From Myxococcus guangdongensis (GTDB lineage Bacteria > Myxococcota > Myxococcia > Myxococcales > Myxococcaceae): 64,000 nucleotides of DNA. A program made the translations under genes and the position numbers. The stretch covers positions 124,001-188,000 of the forward strand of contig NZ_JAJVKW010000010.1 of the NCBI RefSeq assembly GCF_024198255.1, written 5' to 3'. Positions 50,902 to 59,036 of this stretch are shown piece after piece. The notes beneath the pieces are model-generated. The model did not search any database, was not told the origin of the DNA, and saw only the letters and a list, made by a program, of their open reading frames with translations. How positions within the stretch are numbered: position 1 is the first letter of the stretch; each line of letters begins with the position of its first letter.

Positions 50902-51809
50902 CGTGGGCACCCCGTGACGACGATATCGAGCGTGGGGTCCTGTGCTTCCAGCATGTCCCGATGGGCCGCGGTGCTCACTCCGATGACGAAGTGATAGCCG
51001 CAGGCCGCGGCCGCTCTCCGCTCCTTGCCGAGTTGCGCCATCTCCTTCTCTATCTCCTGACTCTGGATGAAGCCGTTATAGGTATCGAAGCGGTGGGTCT
51101 TGATTTCCCAGAGCACGCGCACGCCGACTTGCAGTGCATCGAAGCGAACCCCGTCCACGAGGACGTCCATGCCTGGATACCGGTTGGGTGGAAACCTGTC
51201 GGCGCACGCATTGTGCGGCGCGTCCTTGCCTGCGTGAGGCACCGGGATGGGTCTGCACTCAGGGCGGCGCTCGGACTCCCGAGGCTCCGTTGGCCCAGGG
51301 GGAAACGCGTCCTGTTCCGATGGGGCTGGAGTGGGCTTTCGATTCGCCGAGGGATCTCGCAGGGCCGACTTCGTTCGGGGTGTGGATTCATCCTCGGTCG
51401 GATGGTTCCCGCTCAGCTCATACGCATCCAACGCTTCCTTGATGGCGACACCCACCACCACCGCGCCAAGGACGACCACCGCGCCCACGATGATTTCGGG
51501 CGCAGCGAGGACGCAAAGGCCAACGCCCAGGGCCGCCGCACCCGCAGACGCGACGGTACATCGGCCCGTTCGATCATTCAGTCGGACCCTGTCATGGTCG
51601 AGCGCCGCGAAGCATCGCTCAGCGAGCACAGGCCAGGGATGGGCGGCCTCGCGAACGACGCACTGTCCTCCGTCAGTCCATGGCAGCGGCGCGGCCCGCC
51701 GGAGGTTGGCGAGCTGCGGGCTCCGTGACGTACGCTCTCCTGGGCTCGGTGTCGACGTGGCACAGGCGGAGATGAAGAGCAGGAGTGCGGCGCAGGCGCG
51801 AAATCGCAT
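50898..51809 (-). CDS. DUF6310-like lipoprotein toxin with PD-(D/E)xK-type nuclease domain
   Basis: The 303-residue protein has a lipoprotein leader (ACAALLLFISACATS, lipobox ISAC). Its middle is hydrophobic (ALGVGLCVLAAPEIIVGAVV and following, about residues 93-123), then comes a proline-rich linker, and the C-terminal domain contains RFDALQVGVRVLWEIKT, an Asp...ExK pattern of restriction-like nucleases, followed by FDTYNGFIQSQEIEKE. This matches myxobacterial DUF6310 lipoprotein toxins in my recollection. The lipidated form could be traded between outer membranes as in the SitA system. Overlaps its partner gene by ATGA. No assay evidence. Confidence 0.7.
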   Translation of the reverse strand: MRFRACAALLLFISACATSTPSPGERTSRSPQLANLRRAAPLPWTDGGQCVVREAAHPWPVLAERCFAALDHDRVRLNDRTGRCTVASAGAAALGVGLCVLAAPEIIVGAVVVLGAVVVGVAIKEALDAYELSGNHPTEDESTPRTKSALRDPSANRKPTPAPSEQDAFPPGPTEPRESERRPECRPIPVPHAGKDAPHNACADRFPPNRYPGMDVLVDGVRFDALQVGVRVLWEIKTHRFDTYNGFIQSQEIEKEMAQLGKERRAAAACGYHFVIGVSTAAHRDMLEAQDPTLDIVVTGCPR

Positions 51810-51883
51810 GGTCTCGTTCTGGTCGATGCGGTGAGCCGTGGGTGATGCCGGCTGCTCGTGGAGTATGTCAGCAACGCTGACGG

Positions 51884-54073
51884 CTACAGGTGTTGATGGA
51901 AGTAGCGCGCCGTCTCCTCCCACAGGCGCTCGGCGAGCGCGGGGTCGGACACCCTGTGCCCCATGCCGCTCAGGGGGATGAGCTCGTGGGGCTGGCCCGC
52001 GCGGAACAGCGCGTCCGACAGCTTGAGCGCCTGGGAGAAGAGGACGTTGTCGTCCGCGGTGCCGTGCACCACCAGCAGCTTGCCCATGGGCTTGTCGGCC
52101 TTCACGTGCGTGAGCAGCGAGGCCTGCTCGTAGGCCTGGGGCTGCTCTTCCGGCAGACCGAAGAAGCGCTCCGTCAGGTGTGAGTCGTAGTCCCGCCAGT
52201 CCGTCACCGCGGACACGGCCACCGCGGCCTTGAAGACCTCTGGGTGCGTGAGCACCGCCAACGCGGACATGTAGCCGCCGTTGCTCGCGCCCGTGATTCC
52301 CACGCGACTCAGGTCCAGCTCCGGCACCTCGGCCGCGAGCGCTCGCAGCGCGGCCACCTGCTCGTCGAGAATCCGGCGCGGCCAGTCGTACTTCGGCTTG
52401 CGCAGCTTCGCGTCCGCCGTGGGCGACACGCCGCGCCCGTCGAGCTTCACCACGATGAAGCCCTGGTCCGCCAACCACTGGTCCGTGAAATGCTGCGTCA
52501 TGCTCTGGGAGACCATGGCCATGCCGGGCCCTCCGTAGATGTCCACGATGACCGGCAGCTTCACCCCGGGCTTCGCGTCTCGCGGACGCACCAGTGACGT
52601 GGGATAGCGCTCCTTGCCCACGTGCCGTACCTCCACGCGCGGCTGCAGCGTCGGCTCCTTCGCCAGCGAGGGCAGCTCTCCCACCCGCGTGCCATCCGCC
52701 TTCAGCACCGTGGTGTTCTTCATCCGCCGCGGTCCTTCGGCGCTCAGTGCCAGGAATCCGCCTCGCTGGGAGAGCTTCGCCTGCTCCAGCGCGGGACGCT
52801 CGGTGGTGACACGCGTCGGCTTGCCTCCAGGGCTCAGTCGCCACACGTAGCGCTCCTCCGACGCGGGGCCGCCGGAGAAGTACACCGTGCCGTCCTGCTC
52901 CACGTAGCCGACCAGGTCGTAGAAGCCCGCGTCGGGCGGCACGAGCGAGCGCACGAGCTTGCCCGTGGCATCGCGCAGCTCCAGCTCACCGGCCCCGTTG
53001 CGCTCGGTGTACCAGAGGAACCCGCTCCCGTCCGCGAGCCACTGGGGGAACGTCTGGTGCAACGTGAGCCAGGCGTCGTCCTTCTCCACGAGCAGCGTGC
53101 GCGTGCGCCCCGTCCTCGGGTCCACCGCGAGCAACAGCTCCTCCGTCTGCGCGCGGTTCTGCACCAGCACCGTCAGCGGTCCCTTCGCGGGCCAGCGCAC
53201 CGTGGCGAGATAGGGATACTTCCCCGCATCCCACTGCACCCACGTCGTCTTTCCTCCCGTGACGGGGATGATGCCCAGGCGCACCTGAGCGTTGGGCTTG
53301 CCCGCGCGCGGATAGGCGAGCCGCTGCTCCTCCCGCTCGGGATTCAGCGCGTCCGGGACGATGAGCTTCTCCACGCCGCTCGTGTCGGACTCCGTGTAGG
53401 CCAGGGACTTCCCGTCCGGGCTCCACCAGTAGCCGGAGAAGCGCATCATCTCGGCGGCGGCGATGAACTCCGGCGTCCCGTGGCTCCTGCCCTCCGTGCC
53501 GCCCTTCGTCACCGCGCGCTCGGTGTTCGTCGCGAGGTCCAGGCGATACACGTCGTGGCCCCGCACGTAGGCCACCTGCGTCGCATCTGGCGAGAAGCGC
53601 ACGTCCATCGCGCCCGTGCCCGTCTTCAGCTCCGTCACCTTCCCGGTGGCGCGCGTGACGACGTACTGCTTGCCCGACATCCCCACGAGCAGCTTCTCGC
53701 CGTCCTCGGACAGCGCGTAGGAGCTCAGGCCCCGCGGTGAGGCGCGCGCGGGCTCGACTCGCAGCTTCGCCTCGGCGGTGAGGCCCTCCTGTGCTCGCTG
53801 GAGGAGGCTCTCCGCGGTGAGGTGCTCGCGCGTCTGTCCCGTGGCGGTGTCGAACGCGTGGAGTGAGACGGCACGCGAGCCCTCCGCGGTGCGCAGGAAG
53901 AAGAGCGTCCGTTCATCCGGCGTGAAGCTCGTGGCCATCGGCCGGCCACTGTTGAAGTAGCGCGTCTCCGTGAGCTGACGGATGAAGCTCTCCGTCTTCG
54001 GCGCCGACGCGGAAGGAGGCTGGGCGAGAACGGGCGCGCTCAGCAGGACCAGGGCGGTGAGGAGGGTTCGCAT
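51884..54073 (-). CDS. S9 family peptidase (dipeptidyl peptidase IV-like), secreted
   Basis: The 729-residue protein has a signal peptide (ALVLLSAPVLAQPPSA) and an N-terminal beta-propeller (about residues 40-470) followed by an alpha/beta-hydrolase domain. The nucleophile is Ser597 in GASNGGYM, Asp675 is in HGTADDN and His706 is in GMGHRVSD. The elbow GASNGGY is between the prolyl oligopeptidase GGSNGG and the dipeptidyl peptidase GWSYGGY. It should release dipeptides, often after Pro, in the periplasm or outside. It starts at ATG 54073. 74 bp separate its end from the toxin start, same strand. Confidence 0.88.
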   Translation of the reverse strand: MRTLLTALVLLSAPVLAQPPSASAPKTESFIRQLTETRYFNSGRPMATSFTPDERTLFFLRTAEGSRAVSLHAFDTATGQTREHLTAESLLQRAQEGLTAEAKLRVEPARASPRGLSSYALSEDGEKLLVGMSGKQYVVTRATGKVTELKTGTGAMDVRFSPDATQVAYVRGHDVYRLDLATNTERAVTKGGTEGRSHGTPEFIAAAEMMRFSGYWWSPDGKSLAYTESDTSGVEKLIVPDALNPEREEQRLAYPRAGKPNAQVRLGIIPVTGGKTTWVQWDAGKYPYLATVRWPAKGPLTVLVQNRAQTEELLLAVDPRTGRTRTLLVEKDDAWLTLHQTFPQWLADGSGFLWYTERNGAGELELRDATGKLVRSLVPPDAGFYDLVGYVEQDGTVYFSGGPASEERYVWRLSPGGKPTRVTTERPALEQAKLSQRGGFLALSAEGPRRMKNTTVLKADGTRVGELPSLAKEPTLQPRVEVRHVGKERYPTSLVRPRDAKPGVKLPVIVDIYGGPGMAMVSQSMTQHFTDQWLADQGFIVVKLDGRGVSPTADAKLRKPKYDWPRRILDEQVAALRALAAEVPELDLSRVGITGASNGGYMSALAVLTHPEVFKAAVAVSAVTDWRDYDSHLTERFFGLPEEQPQAYEQASLLTHVKADKPMGKLLVVHGTADDNVLFSQALKLSDALFRAGQPHELIPLSGMGHRVSDPALAERLWEETARYFHQHL

Positions 54074-54251
54074 GGGGTGGGGGCGGAGTCATCGGGAGGA
54101 TGGCTCACGAGGTGAGGAGACCATGTCATCCCGTGGGCGAGGCGCGTGGAAGTGCCCCTCGGTCCGACGCACGACATGACGCGCCGGGCGATGCCCGTTG
54201 ACCATGACCGTTCCATGGCCCCGTCCGCGAACCGGCCTGTATGCTCAGCCC

Positions 54252-54785
54252 ATGCGTGAGCACCCCGACGTGCCCCGAGTCCTTGTCGCGCGGCCGCTGA
54301 CACCCGAGGGCTTCGCGCCCTACGGCGACGTGGTCAGCGCGGGGCTCGGGCCCGGAGCGCTCGCGAACCAGGGCACCGCGGTGCGCTTCGACTGGTCCGC
54401 GCGACTGGAGAACGCTCGCGAGTCCGCCAGGCCGAACCTCGCCGTGTTCCGCTCGGTGGCGCGCTCACTGCCCTTCACCGTGAAGCTGCTGGAGCACCAT
54501 CCGTACTCGAGCCAGGTGTTCCTGCCCATGCGCTGCGAGCGCTACCTCGTGTGCGTCGCGCCGACGGCGCCCTCGGGCGGTCCGGACCTGGAGCGACTGG
54601 AGGCGTTCGTCTGCGGTCCCGGTGAGGGTGTGAACTACCACCGGGGCGTGTGGCACCACCCCATCGTCGCGCTCGACGCGCCCGCGGAGCTGGCCATGCT
54701 GGCCTGGGAGGACGGGAGCGAGGGTGACTGCGTGGTGCGCCACTTCGAGCCGTCCGCGCACGTCCAGGTGCGATTCGACGGCTGA
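54252..54785 (+). CDS. allA: Ureidoglycolate lyase
   Basis: The 177-residue cupin-like protein fits AllA: ARPLTPEGFAPYGDVVSAG at the start, LLEHHPYSSQVFLPM, YLVCVAPTA and GEGVNYHRGVWHHPIVAL, the core of the ureidoglycolate lyase fold with its conserved His residues. AllA converts ureidoglycolate to glyoxylate and urea in purine/allantoin use. No other allantoin genes are nearby. ATG at 54252 (MREHPDVPR) was preferred to an upstream in-frame Met because it begins the family's first strand. Confidence 0.82.
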   Translation: MREHPDVPRVLVARPLTPEGFAPYGDVVSAGLGPGALANQGTAVRFDWSARLENARESARPNLAVFRSVARSLPFTVKLLEHHPYSSQVFLPMRCERYLVCVAPTAPSGGPDLERLEAFVCGPGEGVNYHRGVWHHPIVALDAPAELAMLAWEDGSEGDCVVRHFEPSAHVQVRFDG

Positions 54786-54867
54786 GGCGTGACGTCGACG
54801 CGGACGGACGCTCGCGCTTCCCCTATCATCCGGGGCCTTCCTCGTGGGTTGGACCTGGAGGCTCCGG

Positions 54868-56523
54868 ATGGGACAGCAAGCGGACGTCATCGTGGTGGGC
54901 GCGGGGCTGGCGGGGCTCGTCGCCGCGACGGAGCTCGCCGACGCGGGCAAGCGCGTCATCGTCGTGGACCAGGAGGGCGAGCAGAACCTGGGAGGGCAGG
55001 CGTTCTGGTCCTTCGGCGGCCTGTTCCTGGTGGACTCGCCCGAGCAGCGGCGCATGGGCATCCATGACTCGCACGCGCTCGCGCTTGAGGACTGGCTGGG
55101 CACCGCGGGCTTCGACCGCGAGGAGGACCACTGGCCCCGCAGGTGGGCCGAGGCCTTCGTCGACTTCGCCGCCGGCGAGATGCGCCCGTGGCTCTACAAC
55201 CAGGGCCTGCGCTGGTTCCCCGTCGTCGGCTGGGCCGAGCGCGGTGGTTACGGCGCCGTGGGTCACGGCAACTCCGTGCCGCGCTTCCACGTCACGTGGG
55301 GCACGGGGCCGGGCGTGCTCGCGCCCTTCGTGCGGCGGGCCCAGGAGGCGCGGACGAAGGGGACGCTCACGTTCCTGTTCCGTCACCGCGTGGACGAGCT
55401 GCTCACGGAGGGCGGCGCCGTCGTCGGCGTGCGGGGCATGACGTTGGTCCCCTCGGAGGTGGAGCGCGGCGTGAAGAGCTCGCGCGAGACGGTGGGCGAC
55501 TTCGAGGTGCGCGCGTCCGCCGTCGTCGTCACTTCGGGCGGCATCGGCGGCAACCACGAGCTGGTGCGCAAGAGCTGGCCGTCGCGCCTGGGCCCCGCGC
55601 CGTCCTTCATGGTGCAGGGTGTCCCCGACCATGTCGACGGACGGATGATTGCCATCACCGAGTCCGCGGGCGGACGGGTCATCAACCGCGACCGCATGTG
55701 GCACTACACGGAAGGGCTCCGTAACTGGAACCCCATCTGGCCGCGCCACGGCATCCGCATCCTGCCGGGGCCGAGCTCGCTGTGGCTGGACGCCACGGGC
55801 AAGCGATTGCCTCCGCCGCTGTACCCGGGCTTCGACACGCTGGGGACGCTCGAGCACATCCTGAAGACGGGGCACGACTACTCGTGGTTCGTGCTGAACC
55901 AGGCGATCCTGAAGAAGGAGTTCGCGCTCTCCGGCTCCGAGCAGAACCCGGACCTCACGGGCAAGGATTGGAAGGGCGTGCTCAACCGCGCCGTGGGCAA
56001 GAAGGCCATGGGCCCGGTGGAGGCGTTCAAGGAGCACGGCGCGGACTTCGTCGTCGCCGATGACCTGCGCACGCTCGTGGCGAAGATGAACGAGAAGACC
56101 GACACGAAGCTGCTCGACTTCGCCGCGGTGGAGCGCGAGGTGCTCGCGCGGGACCGGCAGCTGGACAACCCGTTCGGCAAGGACCTGCAGATCGCCGCGA
56201 TTCGCCAGGCGCGCAACTACCGGGGAGACCAGCTGGTGCGCACCGCGAAGCTGCATCGGCTGCTGGACCCGAAGGCCGCGCCGCTCATCGGCGTGAAGCT
56301 GAACATCCTCACGCGCAAGACGCTGGGCGGCTTCGAGACCGACCTGTCCAGCCGCGTGTTCGGCGCCGAGGGCAAGCTGGTCCCCGGGCTCTATGCGGCG
56401 GGCGAGGTGGCCGGGTTCGGCGGCGGCGGCGTGCACGGCTACCGCGCGCTCGAGGGCACCTTCCTGGGCGGGTGCATCTTCTCGGGGCGCGCGGCGGGAA
56501 GGGCGCTCGCGGCGGCGGTGTAG
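54868..56523 (+). CDS. FAD-binding dehydrogenase (KsdD/fumarate reductase flavoprotein-like)
   Basis: The 551-residue flavoprotein starts with ADVIVVGAGLAGLVAATELADAG and a second strand ending VVDQE, followed by NLGGQAFWSFGGLF. A C-terminal FAD-binding region, PGLYAAGEVAGFGGGGVHGYRALEG, matches the FAD_binding_2 family of 3-ketosteroid dehydrogenases and related enzymes. GGAGG lies upstream of the ATG at 54868. Cytoplasmic, no signal. Substrate is uncertain; ketosteroid or other unsaturated ketone oxidation is possible. It is 82 bp after allA, same strand, but a functional link is not evident. Confidence 0.82.
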   Translation: MGQQADVIVVGAGLAGLVAATELADAGKRVIVVDQEGEQNLGGQAFWSFGGLFLVDSPEQRRMGIHDSHALALEDWLGTAGFDREEDHWPRRWAEAFVDFAAGEMRPWLYNQGLRWFPVVGWAERGGYGAVGHGNSVPRFHVTWGTGPGVLAPFVRRAQEARTKGTLTFLFRHRVDELLTEGGAVVGVRGMTLVPSEVERGVKSSRETVGDFEVRASAVVVTSGGIGGNHELVRKSWPSRLGPAPSFMVQGVPDHVDGRMIAITESAGGRVINRDRMWHYTEGLRNWNPIWPRHGIRILPGPSSLWLDATGKRLPPPLYPGFDTLGTLEHILKTGHDYSWFVLNQAILKKEFALSGSEQNPDLTGKDWKGVLNRAVGKKAMGPVEAFKEHGADFVVADDLRTLVAKMNEKTDTKLLDFAAVEREVLARDRQLDNPFGKDLQIAAIRQARNYRGDQLVRTAKLHRLLDPKAAPLIGVKLNILTRKTLGGFETDLSSRVFGAEGKLVPGLYAAGEVAGFGGGGVHGYRALEGTFLGGCIFSGRAAGRALAAAV

Positions 56524-56530
56524 CGGGCTG

Positions 56531-56872
56531 CTACTTGCCGTAGACGGTGCTGCGCACGTCCGTCAGCTTCCCGTCGGTGAAGGTCACCACCTGCATGAGG
56601 CGGTTGGGGCCGAAGTTGTAGGTCCACTCCTCGACGTCGACCGTGACGGTCTTCGACGTCGAGGACTCGTCCTTGCCGTCGCGCACCCGCTCCTTCGTCG
56701 ACGTGGACTCGGTGCGGCGCTGCTTGGCCAGGGGCTCGCCGCACTTGATGACGGCGTCGGTGGTGGTGGCCCCATCGGAGATGAGGTTGTTTCCACAGCG
56801 CAGCGTGGCGGCGTCCGCGTGCAGGGGCAGCAAGAGGCCAGCGAGGACGAGCGGGGCGAGGACCAGACGCAT
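56531..56872 (-). CDS. DUF2845-like secreted protein
   Basis: The 113-residue protein has a signal peptide (APLVLAGLLLPLHADA). The mature domain begins TLRCGNNLISDGATTTDAV, with KCGEPLAKQ, and ends with EEWTYNFGPNRLMQVVTF, typical of DUF2845 small periplasmic proteins. Two Cys (CGNN, KCGE) probably form a disulphide. It lies 75 bp downstream of the calpain-associated lipoprotein, same strand, and may or may not belong to that operon. Function unknown. Confidence 0.78.
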   Translation of the reverse strand: MRLVLAPLVLAGLLLPLHADAATLRCGNNLISDGATTTDAVIKCGEPLAKQRRTESTSTKERVRDGKDESSTSKTVTVDVEEWTYNFGPNRLMQVVTFTDGKLTDVRSTVYGK

Positions 56873-56947
56873 GGGGGCTCCACGGGGGAATGAAGGTGGG
56901 CGTCCGACGCGCGGGCCTTCGGGTTATTCACGCTGTTTCCGAGAAAC

Positions 56948-57340
56948 TCAGGGGGCGCGGAGCTTGAGCCGCAGGCGCTGGTCGTCGCCCCGGTCGATGA
57001 CCTCGGAGACCTCCAGCACCGAGCCCGCGGCCTCCACCGTCTGACCCGCGCGCACGCGCACGTGCTGCTGCGAGGGAGGCTGGAGGTTCGCGTCGAAGAT
57101 GAACAGCGCGGCGGTGGGCTCACGGCCGCCCGCGTCGGTGTCCTCGGGCCAGAAGTTGCCCGTGGCCAGGCTCAAGCGCGGCGTCACCTGCAGCGGCCCG
57201 TGGTTCTTCGTCAGGGTGATGACGCCGGGCGACGCCTCGGAGGATGGCGCCACGGAGGGCGTCTCGCGGGCGCACGCGGTCAGCGCCAGCCCGAGGGCCA
57301 GCGCCAGCCTTGCGTACCCGCGCGACGCCCGGGGACTCAC
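56948..57340 (-). CDS. Calpain-associated small lipoprotein (paralogue of 58456)
   Basis: The 130-residue protein starts with GTG at 57340, overlapping the calpain stop as GTGA, and has a lipoprotein leader (ALALGLALTAC, lipobox LTAC). The mature part resembles the small cytoplasmic protein at 58456: both carry ITL-K--GPL, an LATGNFWPE or LASGNFWPE strand, ALFIFD or GLFIID and HVRV-A. The pairing of one exported and one cytoplasmic homologue around a protease suggests protein inhibitors or immunity proteins. This is inference from layout; no homologue of known function is recognised. Confidence 0.68.
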   Translation of the reverse strand: MSPRASRGYARLALALGLALTACARETPSVAPSSEASPGVITLTKNHGPLQVTPRLSLATGNFWPEDTDAGGREPTAALFIFDANLQPPSQQHVRVRAGQTVEAAGSVLEVSEVIDRGDDQRLRLKLRAP

Positions 57341-58323
57341 TTGGTGGGGTTGCTGTTGGCGTACTGGAAGGACTCCTGGAACTCCTTCTGGGTCAGCACG
57401 ATGTCCGGCGTGCCGGCGCCCCAGGGGTTGCGCAGCGTGACGGTGCCGGCCTTGGTGTCCACGCCGGTGACGAAGTACTCGTGGTCCGCCACCAGGGTGC
57501 CGTCCTTGTAGCGCGCGCCGTCGGTGCCGTCCGGCAGGTCGAAGCCGAGAATCTTGATGTCGTCGTGCGTGCCCGCGGTGATGGCCTCGCCGGCCTTGAG
57601 CCGCTTGTCCAGGTCCGCCAGCGTGGTGCTGTCGACGTCCAGGCTGCTGCTCTTCTTGCCGGTGATGGCCTCCATCGCCTTGGCGCTGTTGCCGTGGACG
57701 ATGTCGGGGTAGCCGCCCTTCCACTGGGCATAGGCCTTCTCGACGATGGCGGGCCACAGCTCCGCCTTGCCGTTCTCCGGCGGGGTGCCGGCGTAGGCCG
57801 GGTTGCCGCTGGAGTTGAGGGGCAGGTCCGGGGTGACGGTGATGTTCACCGGCTTGCCCTTGTCCTGGAAGGTGACGGTGTAGTTGCCGGCCTTGTCCGG
57901 GCCCTTGACCATGTTCTCGATGAGGGACGGGTTGGCGCGGGCGATGGCGCCCATGGAGGTCATCAGGTAGCAGTCGCCAATCTGGCCCTGCTGCACGTCG
58001 TTCCAGTGAGCCTTGGTGCCGTCGGCGCCGGCCTCGAAGAGGCTGCCGTTCTTCACCTGGCCATAGGTGACGTTCTTGTCGAGCGCCTTGGGGTCCTTGG
58101 TCTTCGGCGTCTCGGAGCCGCTCGTCTGGAGGGTCTGTCCGAGCGCGGCGGCGAACTGCTCGCGGCGGCTGGGAGGCAGCATCCCGTCCTGGGTCCGGCC
58201 GCTGGCCCACTCGGGCTTCGTCTCGCGGACCTCCTGCTTCTTCACCTCGGGACGCACCGCCTCGGTCTCCTGGCGGGTGGTCTGGGTGACGCGGGACCCT
58301 TCATTCCCAATCTTGAAGCTCAT
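57337..58323 (-). CDS. Calpain family (C2) cysteine protease
   Basis: The 328-residue protein has a calpain catalytic domain: Cys118 in QGQIGDCYLMTSMG, His281 in DHEYFVTGVD and Asn299 in LRNPWG. The first 85 residues are a polar Arg/Gln/Thr/Lys tail (MSFKIGNEGSRVTQTTRQ). No signal peptide, so it is either cytoplasmic or exported by a non-Sec route. It lies between two paralogous small proteins and overlaps the downstream one by 4 nt. Calpain-type domains also occur in secreted effectors; an intercellular effector role is plausible but unproven. Confidence 0.85.
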   Translation of the reverse strand: MSFKIGNEGSRVTQTTRQETEAVRPEVKKQEVRETKPEWASGRTQDGMLPPSRREQFAAALGQTLQTSGSETPKTKDPKALDKNVTYGQVKNGSLFEAGADGTKAHWNDVQQGQIGDCYLMTSMGAIARANPSLIENMVKGPDKAGNYTVTFQDKGKPVNITVTPDLPLNSSGNPAYAGTPPENGKAELWPAIVEKAYAQWKGGYPDIVHGNSAKAMEAITGKKSSSLDVDSTTLADLDKRLKAGEAITAGTHDDIKILGFDLPDGTDGARYKDGTLVADHEYFVTGVDTKAGTVTLRNPWGAGTPDIVLTQKEFQESFQYANSNPTK

Positions 58324-58455
58324 GAGCGTACTCCCCCTCGATACGACTGACTTTGAACCTGGGACCGCCGTCCCCCAAGGACGGTGGTGGATGTCTGGAT
58401 TATCTCAAAGGCACTGCCCCGAGTTGCGTGGGGCCCGCACTTACGGTGCGGGGGA

Positions 58456-58746
58456 CTAGCGGACCTTCAGGTGGATGGCGGCTTGCTGTCCGTCCTCGCC
58501 GCTGACCTCGAGGATCTCCAGCTTCGCTCCGTCCACCTCGACGACCTGGGACGCGTGGACGCGCACGTGGTCCTGCTTCGAGGGGGAGGTGCGGGTGTCG
58601 ATGATGAAGAGGCCCGCGGTGAGCTGCTTTTCGCGACCGTCCACTTCCTCGGGCCAGAAGTTGCCGCTGGCCAGGCGCAGGTGCGGCTTCTGCGGGAGCA
58701 CGAGAGGCCCCTGGCCCTTGATGAGTGTGATGGTGTCGGATGACAT
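58456..58746 (-). CDS. Small cytoplasmic protein, paralogue of the calpain-associated lipoprotein
   Basis: The 96-residue protein (MSSDTITLIKGQGPLVLP) has no signal. It shares strands LASGNFWPEEVDG, AGLFIID and DHVRVHASQVVEV with the lipoprotein at 56948. The start at 58746 was preferred to the ATG five codons upstream. It lies upstream of the calpain on the same strand with 132 bp between. Together the three genes look like a protease with two matching partners. Family not recognised. Confidence 0.65.
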   Translation of the reverse strand: MSSDTITLIKGQGPLVLPQKPHLRLASGNFWPEEVDGREKQLTAGLFIIDTRTSPSKQDHVRVHASQVVEVDGAKLEILEVSGEDGQQAAIHLKVR

Positions 58747-59036
58747 GCCTGTTTCCCCCAAGCGTCAGGACGTGCGGACCCGTGGAACGGGCCTCGCGTC
58801 AGATGTTCCCGGACGTTAGCACGGGGCCCTGTCCCCAGCGGGAGAGGCTTTGACTCGGAGTGTGGGAGTGGGTGGGCGGGTGGCGGTGGACGGCTGTCCG
58901 CAGGTGCACGTCTGCGTGACAGCGTGCTTGCCGTGCGGGGTGGTGCGGTGATGCTCGGGTGTCATGCACCCGCGGACGACAGCTTCGATTCGGACGACAT
59001 GGGCCCGGGCTCCGGGCCTCGGGGAGGCCTAGCCGC

